DNA from: an uncultured Planctomycetia bacterium
GTDB taxonomy: Bacteria; Planctomycetota; Phycisphaerae; Phycisphaerales; SM1A02
DNA length: 64,000 nt
Assembly: GCA_937871505.1 (NCBI GenBank)
Contig: CALMPF010000042.1
Location: 121,384-185,383 of the forward strand
Reading direction: 5' to 3'
Every line of letters starts with the position of its first letter. Within the stretch, counting starts at the first letter, position 1. Positions 8,682-17,426 of this stretch are shown here, piece after piece. Position numbers and translations under genes: made by a program. A model generated the notes under the pieces. The model saw only the letters and a list, made by a program, of their open reading frames with translations. It had not been told where the DNA came from and made no database searches.

Positions 8682-11600
8682 TCAGCAGCCGCCCCAGGCT
8701 GCCAGCATCAGGCCCAGATCGGCACCGTTGACGATCCCGTTGCCGTCGAGATCGGCGGAGCCGGCCGTCCCCCACTGGCTCAGCAGGATGCCGAGGTCGG
8801 CCCCGTTGGTCGTGCCGTCGCCGTTGAGATCGGTCAGGCAGGGGGCGCCGCAGGTGATCGAGAGCGCGCCGGTCCCGGTGGCACCGCCCCAGCCGCCGAG
8901 CTGGATGCGATAGGTCTGTCCCTGGACCACGTTCACGGTCACCGACGAGGTCAAGCCTCCGCAGCCTGCGACGTCGTCGTTGCATCCGAGGAGGATGCCG
9001 CCGAAGAGCGTGCCCGGGCAGACGAAGCCGGTCAGCGAGTTCTGTCCCCAGACGCCGATCATCGTGTCGAACGTCGCGCTGTTGCACGTGCTCACGGTGA
9101 GCGGCCCGGTGCAGGTCGCCGTATAGCTGAACCAGGTGTCCGCCGGCATCGCGCCGGAGAGGCTTCCGCACGAGATGCTCGGACCGTCGGTGATCGCCCC
9201 GATCGTGGAGAAGTTCGTCGTGCCGTCGGCGATCGGAAGGGCGTTGGCGCAGGTGTCGTGCGGGATGCCGCAGGTGACCACGATCGAACCGGTGCCGCTG
9301 GCGCCCGAGAAGCCGCCGACGCGGATTCGGTAGGTCGTCCCCTGGGTGACGGGGATCACGATCTTCGACGTGAATCCGGAGCATCCGGGCGCATCGTCAT
9401 TGCATGCCAGCAGCACCCCGCCAAGGAAGCCGGTCGAAGGGCAGGAAGCGCCGAGGAGGCCCGGCCCGTAGACGGCGAGCTTGGTGTCGAAGCTCGCGGT
9501 GCCGCAGGTGCTCGCCGTCATGTATGCATTGCAGGTGGCCGTCCAGCGGAACCAGATGTCCTTGTGGATCTGATCGTCGCCGAAGGCGAGGCAGGCCGCA
9601 TGGGCCATGCCGTCGGTGGTCGCGTTGGCCGTATTGAAGGAGTAGGGAACGCCTGTCGTGAGCTGGATGGCGCCGCCGCAGGTGTCGCTCTCCGGCGTGC
9701 AGTACGTCCATGCCCCGCTCACGCAGAGGCTGTCCCACGTGGTGTTGCAGCAGTAGGGATCGGGACCGCAGACCGCCAGGCAGCACGCGCTGGTCTGGCA
9801 ACCGGCGGAGCCGTTGACGGAGAAGCAGCTTCCGGCGGCGGCCGAGCCGCACCCGGCGCAGAGCGTCGTGGCTCCGCTTGCGCAGATCGAGTCCCACGAG
9901 ACGTTGCAGCAGTACGGATCGGTCGGACAGACGGTCATGCAGCAGGCGTCGTTGCTGCATCCGGGGGTGCCGTTGCTCACATAGCAGTTGCCGCTGCCCG
10001 GGCAGATGTCGCCGAAGCTCACCTCGACGACGCCCTCATAGGCCCGCGGGATGCCGTGCCCGAAGGTGGTGTCATACCCCGCGGGGCCGAGGTTCTTCGC
10101 CGTCGACTGGAGGACGGAGAGGATCTGGCCGGGGGTGTGCGAGAGCTTCTTGGACCAGATCAGCCCCGCCACGCCCGCGGTGATGGGAGAGGCGCCGCTG
10201 GTGCCGTCGAACCAGGTGTAATTGCCGCTGGAATAGCCCGCGCTTCCGGTGCGGTCGGTCGTGTACAGATTCACGCCCGGCGCCGCGAACTGAAGGCCGC
10301 TGCCCCAGTTGCTGAAGGAGGCCAGCGCGCCGGCGGAGGTGATCGCCGCCACCGCCCGCACGGCCGTGATGCTGGCCGGATAGCTGAGGCTCCCCGTGGA
10401 GTCGTTGCCCGCCGCTCCGATGTGGAGCATGGTCGCCGAGGTCGCGGTGTACGCCGACGTGACCGCCGAGGAGCTCCCCATCTTGAAGCTCGAGTTGGTG
10501 ATCCGGGCGCCGCGGTTCTGCGCCTCGTAGATGCCGTTGCTCACCCAGCTCGACTGGCTGACCCAGCCCCACGCCGCATCCGGGTCGTAGGCGATCTTCA
10601 TCGAGATCGAGCGGCAGGAGGGACAGGTGCCGGCCACGCCGACGCCGTTGTTGGCGATCGCGGAGACGAGCCCGGCCACCGCGGTGCCGTGGTTGTCGTA
10701 GGTGTGCGTCGGACCGCCGGTCGTGCCCTGGCCGGTGGCGTCGAAGCCGGGCGTGATCTGATTGATGTCGGGATGGTTCTGCTGGATGCCATCGTCGAGG
10801 ATCGCGATGATGACCGAGGGGGAGCCGTAGCCGAGATCCCACGCAGGCTGCGTGTTCACGTCGATGTCCGCGACGGCGCCGCCGCCGCCGGTGTTGTGGT
10901 GGAACCACTGGTTGCTGTAGAGAGGATCGTTGGGAACCGCGCTCGGATAGCCGCGCAGCACCATGTCGCACTCCGCCCAGGCGACCAGCGGATGGTCGGC
11001 GAGGACGTTGACTGACTCGATCGCCGCGAAGCCGTCGCTGTGCGCCGAGCGGACCAGGTGGATGTTCCCCGGCTGATAGTCGAACTCGACGATCTCGCCG
11101 ACGCCGAGGCCCGCGACGATCGCGGCGGCCTGCACCGGTCCCACGCCCTCGGCGAAACCGACGAGGATCTCCGGCAGCGGGATGATCGGTCCGCCGTGCT
11201 CGTCGAGCATGACGGGGCCGATCCAGAGGCCGGGCGCGGGTGCGGCGCCAGCGCCGGCTCCGCGGTTCGCTCCGGCCTGCGCCAGGTCCGGGTCAGCCGC
11301 GAGCGCCGCGACTTCGGCGCGGAGCGCGTCGGCGCGCTGCCGGCCGACCGGAAGCTCGATCATCACGATGCCGCCGTGGGTGAAGTCGACCGCCGCCGCC
11401 GGATCGATCCCGCGGTCCGCGAGCTTCGCGAAGAAGAGCGGACGCGCGGCGTCGTCGACGAGCGCGGCGAACCGCGTGACGTCGAGCGGACGGAGGATCT
11501 CCTCCTTGAGGTGGCGACCGGCGAGGGTCGGCTCGTTGGCCGCCGCGACCTGCGGCGTCCGCGCATGGAGCGCGCCCGCGCCGGCGCCCAGTCCGACGAT

Positions 11601-11699
11601 CGCGGCAAGGAGGGTGATCGGGGGCGAGAACGACGACCGCGACCGCACGGTGGACGGCGTCGATCGAGCGGCATGACGGTGAGTGTGCTTGGTGTGCAT
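8682..11699 (-). CDS. secreted subtilisin-like serine protease with Cys-rich modules and dockerin-like tail
   Basis: 1005 residues from ATG 11699, with AGGAG about 7 nt upstream. A basic leader followed by a hydrophobic stretch (about residues 27-47) is a signal peptide. The S8 peptidase triad is Asp302 (I-L-D-D-G), His337 (N-H-G-T-A-V-A-G) and Ser501 (G-T-S-G-A-S-P). Residues about 566-667 hold two copies of a cysteine module with the core A-C-C-x-x-V-C-x-x-D-P-Y-C-C-x-x-x-W-D-S. Two PPC-like beta domains follow (about 673-955). The C-terminus is a double N-G-D-G/A-D-L-G repeat ending in W-G-G-C. It is probably an exported or surface protease; the tail suggests anchoring or sorting. Confidence 0.9.
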   Translation of the reverse strand: MHTKHTHRHAARSTPSTVRSRSSFSPPITLLAAIVGLGAGAGALHARTPQVAAANEPTLAGRHLKEEILRPLDVTRFAALVDDAARPLFFAKLADRGIDPAAAVDFTHGGIVMIELPVGRQRADALRAEVAALAADPDLAQAGANRGAGAGAAPAPGLWIGPVMLDEHGGPIIPLPEILVGFAEGVGPVQAAAIVAGLGVGEIVEFDYQPGNIHLVRSAHSDGFAAIESVNVLADHPLVAWAECDMVLRGYPSAVPNDPLYSNQWFHHNTGGGGAVADIDVNTQPAWDLGYGSPSVIIAILDDGIQQNHPDINQITPGFDATGQGTTGGPTHTYDNHGTAVAGLVSAIANNGVGVAGTCPSCRSISMKIAYDPDAAWGWVSQSSWVSNGIYEAQNRGARITNSSFKMGSSSAVTSAYTATSATMLHIGAAGNDSTGSLSYPASITAVRAVAAITSAGALASFSNWGSGLQFAAPGVNLYTTDRTGSAGYSSGNYTWFDGTSGASPITAGVAGLIWSKKLSHTPGQILSVLQSTAKNLGPAGYDTTFGHGIPRAYEGVVEVSFGDICPGSGNCYVSNGTPGCSNDACCMTVCPTDPYCCNVSWDSICASGATTLCAGCGSAAAGSCFSVNGSAGCQTSACCLAVCGPDPYCCNTTWDSLCVSGAWTYCTPESDTCGGAIQLTTGVPYSFNTANATTDGMAHAACLAFGDDQIHKDIWFRWTATCNAYMTASTCGTASFDTKLAVYGPGLLGASCPSTGFLGGVLLACNDDAPGCSGFTSKIVIPVTQGTTYRIRVGGFSGASGTGSIVVTCGIPHDTCANALPIADGTTNFSTIGAITDGPSISCGSLSGAMPADTWFSYTATCTGPLTVSTCNSATFDTMIGVWGQNSLTGFVCPGTLFGGILLGCNDDVAGCGGLTSSVTVNVVQGQTYRIQLGGWGGATGTGALSITCGAPCLTDLNGDGTTNGADLGILLSQWGTAGSADLDGNGIVNGADLGLMLAAWGGC

Positions 11700-12228
11700 C
11701 GGTGTCTCCTGAAGGGTCGTTGAGGCGTTGCAGCGGCGGCGGATGCCGGCGCGGCGCTCGAGGCGCCTCCCGCCGCCGACCGCGGCGCGACCGCAGCGAG
11801 CGCCCCGGCGGGGTCGCAGCGCGACGCGCGAGATCAGCGAGAGGGAGAGGCTCCCGAATGGGGCCGCCTCGAGTGCGGGAGACCACGCGAGCCGCGCGGG
11901 GCGTCCTCCGACGCCCCATCCGGCCGCAGGGATCCCGCTCGAGTCCAAGAGGGCGCCGCGGTCCGGCCTGCGCCCGAGATTCGCTCGCTTCGTCGCACTT
12001 TCAGTGGGCCCCGGAGGCGGCGCTCCCGCCGGCCGTCCTCACCCGCCGGGCTCCCATCCCCGCCCTCCCGGCTCCGCCCGCGCGCAGCGTGGAAGACGCG
12101 CTCGAGACCGGCAGCCTTTGAAGGAAGTCGCTCCGGCGGCCGGCGCGGCTCCACGGAGGGCGCAGGCCGCTCTGCTCGGCGCGTCTCAGCCGCGCAGCGG
12201 ATGGGGCGGCGGGGTATCGTCGCCTCCG
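11700..12228. other. intergenic spacer between divergent genes
   Basis: About 530 bp between the divergently transcribed subtilase and oxidoreductase genes. It holds the subtilase ribosome-binding site at its left end and a -10-like box for the oxidoreductase at its right end. I see no gene, RNA or clear repeat in the rest. Confidence 0.6.
12215..12220 (+). promoter_or_regulatory. -10-like box TATCGT before the oxidoreductase
   Basis: TATCGT ends 8 nt before the ATG at 12229, with no Shine-Dalgarno between. This is a leaderless-type arrangement. Confidence 0.4.
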
Positions 12229-13386
12229 ATGCAGCGACCGCACGCGAGCGACGAGATCCGCATCGGCGTGATCGGGCTGGGCTTCATGGGCCGCACGCAC
12301 GTGGCGGCGATCGACTCCGCGCGGAGGGCGGGTCTCCCCTGCCGTCTCGTGGCCGTCTGCGACGGCGACGAGCGGAGGCGGCGCGGAGAGTCTGTCGCCG
12401 CGGGCAATCTCGGCGGGGGCGCCGCCGAGCGCCTCTTCGACCCCGCGGCCGTGCGCGGCTTCGCCGAGCCCGAAGCGCTCCTCGAAGACGACGGCGTCGA
12501 TCTGGTCAACATCTGCACCTGGACCGATTCCCACGTCCCCCTCGCGCTCGCCGCGCTCGCCGCGGGCAAGCATGTGATCGTCGAGAAGCCGGTCGCGTTG
12601 CAGAGCGCGCAGGTGCGGCGCGTCGCCGAGGCCGCGGCGAAGAGCGACCGTCTCTGCATGCCAGCGATGTGCATGCGCTGGTGGCCCGGCTGGCCATGGC
12701 TGCGCGACGCGATCCGCGCCGGTCGCTACGGCCCTCTGCGCAGCGCGAGCTTCACCCGCATCGGGCCCGCGCCCGGCTGGAACGACTTCTACGCCGATGA
12801 GTCTCGCAGCGGCGGCGCCCTCTTCGACCTGCACGTCCACGACGTCGACTTCATCCGCTGGTGCTTCGGCGCTCCGAGCTCCCTCTGCGCAGGCGGGGAT
12901 GCCCGGCATCTCTCGGCGAGCTTCCGATTCGCCGGCGGGCCGCTGCTGGTCGTCGCGGAGGGCGGATGGAGCCTCCAGCCCGCCGCCGGGTTCAGGATGC
13001 GCTACCTCGCCTGCTTCGAGGAAGCGACCGTGGAGTTCGATCTCGCCCGTCCGGGTGCGCTCCTCGTCCATTGCGGCGAGCGCACCGAGTCGATCGCCCT
13101 CGAGGGCCGGAGCGGCTACGAGGGCGAGGTGATGGCGGCGATCGCCGCGATCCGATCGGGCGTCGTCGAGGAACGCGCCGCGCTGCCCACGATGGAGGAT
13201 GCCCTCGCGGTGACGGAGATTCTCGAGGCCGAACGGGCCTCCCTCCGCAGCGGCACCGCCGTCGAGCTGGATGGGCCGCACGGCCGTGCCCGTTCCCAGG
13301 AGCCCGCAGCCGACGCAGCGGAACGCCCGCACGGCGCCCTCGGCCGGCGCACGCCGCCGCGAGCGGAGCCGCGCGGTCGAGCGTAA
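12229..13386 (+). CDS. Gfo/Idh/MocA family NAD(P)-dependent oxidoreductase
   Basis: 385 residues from ATG 12229. The N-terminus has the Rossmann dinucleotide fingerprint I-G-V-I-G-L-G-F-M-G (about residues 10-19). The family motif G-K-H-V-I-V-E-K-P-V-A is near residues 112-122, where the Lys of E-K-P takes part in catalysis. D-L-H-V-H-D-V-D-F near residues 201-209 matches the second catalytic motif of the family. Such enzymes oxidise or reduce sugars, inositols and related compounds; the actual substrate cannot be read from sequence. The last 40 or so residues are Arg/Pro-rich and look like a read-on tail. The neighbouring genes do not form an obvious sugar pathway. Confidence 0.87.
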   Translation: MQRPHASDEIRIGVIGLGFMGRTHVAAIDSARRAGLPCRLVAVCDGDERRRRGESVAAGNLGGGAAERLFDPAAVRGFAEPEALLEDDGVDLVNICTWTDSHVPLALAALAAGKHVIVEKPVALQSAQVRRVAEAAAKSDRLCMPAMCMRWWPGWPWLRDAIRAGRYGPLRSASFTRIGPAPGWNDFYADESRSGGALFDLHVHDVDFIRWCFGAPSSLCAGGDARHLSASFRFAGGPLLVVAEGGWSLQPAAGFRMRYLACFEEATVEFDLARPGALLVHCGERTESIALEGRSGYEGEVMAAIAAIRSGVVEERAALPTMEDALAVTEILEAERASLRSGTAVELDGPHGRARSQEPAADAAERPHGALGRRTPPRAEPRGRA

Positions 13387-13652
13387 CGGCCGGAGGGGCG
13401 GTGTCGATCGATCGGCGATCGATCTCCTGAACGTCCCGTTGACGTTGCGTCGGTAGGCTTTGGATTCATCGCCGGCGCCCTCCGCCCGCCGGCGCGCGGA
13501 TGCCTCGACGGAGTCTCACCGGCGGCGCCGACGCGGCGGCCGCCGGCCTCCGCGACGAGCGCCGCGGCGTCGGGCGGAGAACCGACGCCCGATCCTGCCG
13601 ATCGCGGGATGACCGGGGCGTCTCGCAGATGATGCCCCGACCGAGCCATGCG

Positions 13653-15203
13653 ATGACCAACCCGATGCTCCCGCGCAGGTCCTTCCTTCAGACCGGGCTT
13701 CACGCCGGCGCGCTCTCGGCGCTCCTCGCGGCCGCGCCGAACGCTCCTGCCGCGGCGGCGGCACCTGCGGCGCTGCCCGGACGTCGGCAGGCGCGGAACA
13801 TCATCTTCCTCGTCTCCGACGGCGCGAGCACCGGCACCCTGACCCTCGCCGACGAGGCGATCCGGCGCCGGCGCGGCGTGCCTTCATGGTGGTCGAGGCT
13901 CTGGATGATGCAGAACGGACGACGCGCCTGGGTCGGCACGTCTTCCGCGAACTCGCTGGTGACCGACTCCGCTGCGGGAGCGAGCGCCTGGGGCGTCGGA
14001 ACGAAGGTCGCCAACGGCGCCGTCAACGTGCTCCCCGACGGTTCGACGCCGACGCCGATCCTCGTCACCGCACGCGACGCCGGGTTTGCGACGGGGCTCG
14101 TGACCACCACCCGCGTGACCGACGCGACCCCCGCCGCGTTCATCGGGAACGCCCCGAAGCGCACGATGGAGCAGGCGATCGCGACGCAGATCATCGACCG
14201 CGGCGCCGACGTGGTCCTCGGCGGCGGCCGGCGGAACTTCCCCGCAGAGCTGCTCGAAGGCGACCGCTTCGAACACATCGCCGACCGCGACGGCCTCATC
14301 GCAGCCTCCCGGAGGAAGAACGCGGCGCCGAAGCCGCTGCTCGGGCTCTTCGCGTCGGGGTCGATGCCCTACGAGATCGACAGGCCCGCAAGCCTGCCGA
14401 CGCTCGCGGAGATGACTGCGGCGGCCCTGGCACGGCTCTCCGATCATCCCCGTGGATTCGTGATCCAGGTCGAGGGCGCCCGCGTGGATCATGCGGCGCA
14501 CGACAACGATGCGGCGGCCCTCCTCGGCGACCAGATCGCCTTCGACGATGCCGTCGGGGTCGCCCTCGCCTTTGCCGCCGAGCGCGACGACTCGCTCGTG
14601 ATCGTGACCACCGATCACGGCAACGCCAACCCCGGCCTGACCCTGTACGGCCCCCGCGGCGAGGAGGGACTCCGCAAGGCCCTCGATGCCCGGCGCTCCT
14701 TCGACTGGATCAAGGCCGAGCTGCGCCGGAGCGGCCGCGACAGGGAAGCGCTGCTCGTCGCCGAGGCGCTCGGTGGCGAGCGCCGCGCGGAGTCGCGCCC
14801 CGGGCTTCCGGCATCCCAATCCGAGACGCTCGCGGCCGACGCGGCCGCAGAGGGAGTCTTCGAGCCGCTCGCGCCGTCGGACGAAAGCGCCGCTCGAACC
14901 CGGCTGGGAGGAGTCGTCCGCGAAGCCCTCGGGGTCGAGCTGACGCCAGAGGAGATCGCCTGGGTCGAGCGGCGTCTGATCGGCACCGAGCCGGTCAACG
15001 GCTTCGCGCCCGCCGACTCCCCGGAGGCGGCGCTCGGCGCCGTCCTCGCCAATCACTTCGGGATCGCGTTCGTCTCGACGAATCACACCGCCGACCTCGT
15101 CGACGCCGTCGCGATCGGTCCCGGCGCTGAGCGGCTGGCGCCGATGCTCGACAACACCGAGTTCCACGGCATCATGCTCGACGCGATCGGCCTCCGCGGC
15201 TGA
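13653..15203 (+). CDS. Tat-exported alkaline phosphatase
   Basis: 516 residues if the ATG at 13653 is used; ATG at 13629 and 13665 are alternatives and the choice is uncertain. The leader L-P-R-R-S-F-L-Q-T-G followed by an alanine-rich hydrophobic segment is a twin-arginine export signal. The mature part carries the alkaline phosphatase core: metal-binding F-L-V-S-D-G-A-S, the nucleophile Ser106 in T-D-S-A-A-G-A-S, V-E-G-A-R-V-D-H-A-A-H for metal binding, T-T-D-H-G-N, and a C-terminal S-T-N-H-T-A-D. It would release phosphate from organic esters outside the cytoplasm. No pho-box could be recognised upstream. Confidence 0.9.
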   Translation: MTNPMLPRRSFLQTGLHAGALSALLAAAPNAPAAAAAPAALPGRRQARNIIFLVSDGASTGTLTLADEAIRRRRGVPSWWSRLWMMQNGRRAWVGTSSANSLVTDSAAGASAWGVGTKVANGAVNVLPDGSTPTPILVTARDAGFATGLVTTTRVTDATPAAFIGNAPKRTMEQAIATQIIDRGADVVLGGGRRNFPAELLEGDRFEHIADRDGLIAASRRKNAAPKPLLGLFASGSMPYEIDRPASLPTLAEMTAAALARLSDHPRGFVIQVEGARVDHAAHDNDAAALLGDQIAFDDAVGVALAFAAERDDSLVIVTTDHGNANPGLTLYGPRGEEGLRKALDARRSFDWIKAELRRSGRDREALLVAEALGGERRAESRPGLPASQSETLAADAAAEGVFEPLAPSDESAARTRLGGVVREALGVELTPEEIAWVERRLIGTEPVNGFAPADSPEAALGAVLANHFGIAFVSTNHTADLVDAVAIGPGAERLAPMLDNTEFHGIMLDAIGLRG

Positions 15204-15599
15204 CTCTGCGGCTGGCTCCGCGGGTGGCTGGGCGTCTGGCTGGGCGCGCGGCTCAGTCGCTGGACCCGCACGCCGAGGGGCCACGGGCGCCGAGGCTGCC
15301 TCGGCGCTTGTCGCGGTCGATCAGGGGAGCCTGACCGATTCCGCGGTCGCTGGTGCGCGGCCCTCCGGGCCGCTCCTGCTCCACCAGACTCGCTTCGGAC
15401 GAGCGTCGGCACCGCCGCAGCTCGGATGCGGCGCAGCCCGAGTCCGGCGCCGACGCGGACGAGAGCGCCACGGACCATCAGAGGCGGCCTGGAAGGCCGC
15501 GCACCGAGAGTGGCCGCGCGCCGAAGATGGCCGCGGAATCGGTCATGCACCCGTCGAGCGGCCAGCGACCGCGGTGCGGCAGCGCGCCGCCAGAGTGCC
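15204..15599. other. intergenic spacer left of the foldback element
   Basis: About 400 bp after the phosphatase gene. The first 50 nt are a short degenerate GGCTGGC/GGCTGGG repeat. I see no other structure or gene. Confidence 0.5.
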
Positions 15600-15763
15600 A
15601 GCAGCCTGTGGCGAAAGTGCTTCGGAGGCGAAGGCGAGCGGGGAGGCGAAGATCGAGGAGCCGCGCCGAAGCAGCATCGGCAGTGATACAGGCGAGTTGC
15701 GGCGACGATGAGATTCGCCTCTCCGCTCGTCCGCAGCCCGAATGACTTTCGCCACAGGCTGCT
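15600..15763. repeat. MITE-like foldback element with 19-bp perfect terminal inverted repeats
   Basis: The ends are exact inverted copies of AGCAGCCTGTGGCGAAAGT (15600-15618 and 15745-15763). Pairing continues imperfectly inward for about 40 nt more on each side, so the 164-bp segment can fold almost end to end. It encodes nothing. The size and perfect ends look like a miniature inverted-repeat element; the right end touches the -10-like box of the next gene. Confidence 0.75.
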
Positions 15764-15768
15764 AGACT
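15763..15768 (+). promoter_or_regulatory. -10-like box TAGACT at the edge of the foldback element
   Basis: TAGACT ends 7 nt before ATG 15776. Its first T is the last base of the foldback element, so the insertion may have supplied or replaced upstream promoter sequence. Confidence 0.4.
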
Positions 15769-15775
15769 CGGCCCG

Positions 15776-17371
15776 ATGCTTGGCAGTCGTCTCGCGGCGC
15801 GCTTCCTCCGGGTTCCTCTGGCTGTGCTGGCTCTCGCTGGGTCCATCGGCGCATCGGCCGCAGGGCAGGCGCCGGACCCCGAGGAGTCCGCGATCGCCCA
15901 GCTCCGGAAGGCGACCGTCTTCAGACCCAACGGTCTGCACCACGCGCTCCTGCTGGCGCTGCGCGACCTGCGCGACCCGGCGATGCGCCCGTTCTTCGAG
16001 TCGCTGGTGCAGGCGGAGCACTGGAGCATCCAGCTCGACGCGATCCTGGGGCTCGCCGAGCTCTCCGACAAGCCCTTGATCGACCCGTGGCTCCTCGGCC
16101 GGCTCCGCGACGAGCGCGATCGCGTCGATGCGCTGAAGGTCGTCCTCCAGCTCGGAATGCTCGATCGCGAGCGCATCGAGTGGCTGCTCGCCAACCAGGA
16201 CACTCCGGCGGTCGGACGCGTCCTGCTGATGGCGGAGCTCTTCCGCCTCGGCGGCGCTCCCGACGAGGCGGGCCTCGATCGGCTCGCAGCGAACCCGGAT
16301 CCCGTGATCGCCGGGCTCGCGTCGCTCGTGCTCGGCCAGATCGAGGCCGCTCGCGGAACGCCGCCCTCCGCCGCGGGCGCCATCGCGCGGTTCGCCCGCG
16401 TGCTCGAGGCGCTCCCGCCGGCTGAGCGGGATTCGGTGATCGAGGAACTCTCGACGGCGGCGCGCCGCTACGGGCTCTCTGCGGCGATCGACCTCTTCTC
16501 CTTCCGCGTCACCGGGGAGCCGGAAGCGCCGGGACCGCAGGAGTCGGTCGTGGGCATGGCGCTGGTGCTCGACCGACCGCGCGGCGTCGAGCTCTGGAAG
16601 AAGGTCGTCGGTCATGCGCGACCGACCGACGAGGACGCGCGCCGTGCCGATCAGGCGCGGCGGGTTCGCTTCGGCCTGATCCTCCTCTTGAACGCCGCGG
16701 GCACGCCGCCGGAGACGTTCGACCTGCTTCCGGGCACGACCGATGCGGCCCAGGCCGAATCGCTGCTCCTGGCGATGGCCGCTGCGGGAAAGGCGGTGGC
16801 TTCAGGCACCGATCCCGCGCCCGCGATGATCGCGCTCTATGACAGCGGTCACCGAAGGTCGGCGCGCTGGGTCGTCGAAGCGGCGGCGGCGCTCGATCTG
16901 AAGGACTCGCGGCGGGTCTACCGGCACATTCTCGAACCGATCGGCGGTCGGACTCCGCCGACGCCCGAGCGGCGCAACGACGCCATCGACGCGGCAGCGC
17001 GGCTGGCGGTGCTCGATCCCCAGACGCTCCGCGAGATCCTCGCCGCGGCCGAGGACGACGGCCCGCTCCAGGAAGTGATCCTGCTCGGTCTCGCCAACGC
17101 CCAGGGCGACGCGACCGGGGACCTCGCCGCCTCGGTGCGCCGCATCGGAATGGGCCGAGCGGATTCGATCGCGCTTCTGGTGATCGCCCGCGACGCGGCG
17201 CGACCCGGATCGACGCGCACGCTCACCGATGCCGAGCTCCGGCAGCTTGGGATCATCGCCGGCGGAGGCGGGGGCGTCGACGAGACGCTGCGGGCCCAGG
17301 CCGCATGGCTCTATCTCCGCCTCTCCGGCCGGCTCGATCGGGCGCTCCCGAAGCTCTCGGCGGCGCCGTGA
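15776..17371 (+). CDS. exported hypothetical protein with HEAT-like helical repeats
   Basis: 531 residues from ATG 15776. A signal peptide is likely (basic start, hydrophobic residues about 12-28, A-S-A-A-G-Q cleavage region). The rest is rich in helical pairs such as D-P-A-M-R-P-F-F-E-S-L, W-S-I-Q-L-D-A-I-L-G-L-A-E-L and P-V-I-A-G-L-A-S-L-V-L-G-Q, typical of HEAT/armadillo-like scaffolds. No catalytic motif is visible. I do not recognise the family beyond the helical-repeat impression. It is followed 55 nt later by the aminotransferase on the same strand and may be co-transcribed with it. Confidence 0.7.
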   Translation: MLGSRLAARFLRVPLAVLALAGSIGASAAGQAPDPEESAIAQLRKATVFRPNGLHHALLLALRDLRDPAMRPFFESLVQAEHWSIQLDAILGLAELSDKPLIDPWLLGRLRDERDRVDALKVVLQLGMLDRERIEWLLANQDTPAVGRVLLMAELFRLGGAPDEAGLDRLAANPDPVIAGLASLVLGQIEAARGTPPSAAGAIARFARVLEALPPAERDSVIEELSTAARRYGLSAAIDLFSFRVTGEPEAPGPQESVVGMALVLDRPRGVELWKKVVGHARPTDEDARRADQARRVRFGLILLLNAAGTPPETFDLLPGTTDAAQAESLLLAMAAAGKAVASGTDPAPAMIALYDSGHRRSARWVVEAAAALDLKDSRRVYRHILEPIGGRTPPTPERRNDAIDAAARLAVLDPQTLREILAAAEDDGPLQEVILLGLANAQGDATGDLAASVRRIGMGRADSIALLVIARDAARPGSTRTLTDAELRQLGIIAGGGGGVDETLRAQAAWLYLRLSGRLDRALPKLSAAP

Positions 17372-17426
17372 ACCGGAGGTTTCGCCGGGCGGCCCTCCCA
17401 CAGACTCCGCGAGGCGACGATCCGCC

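Noticed and set aside
8157..11015. 952-codon open frame on the plus strand antisense to the subtilase
   Set aside because: No recognisable motif, no start signal, and it runs through two real minus-strand genes.
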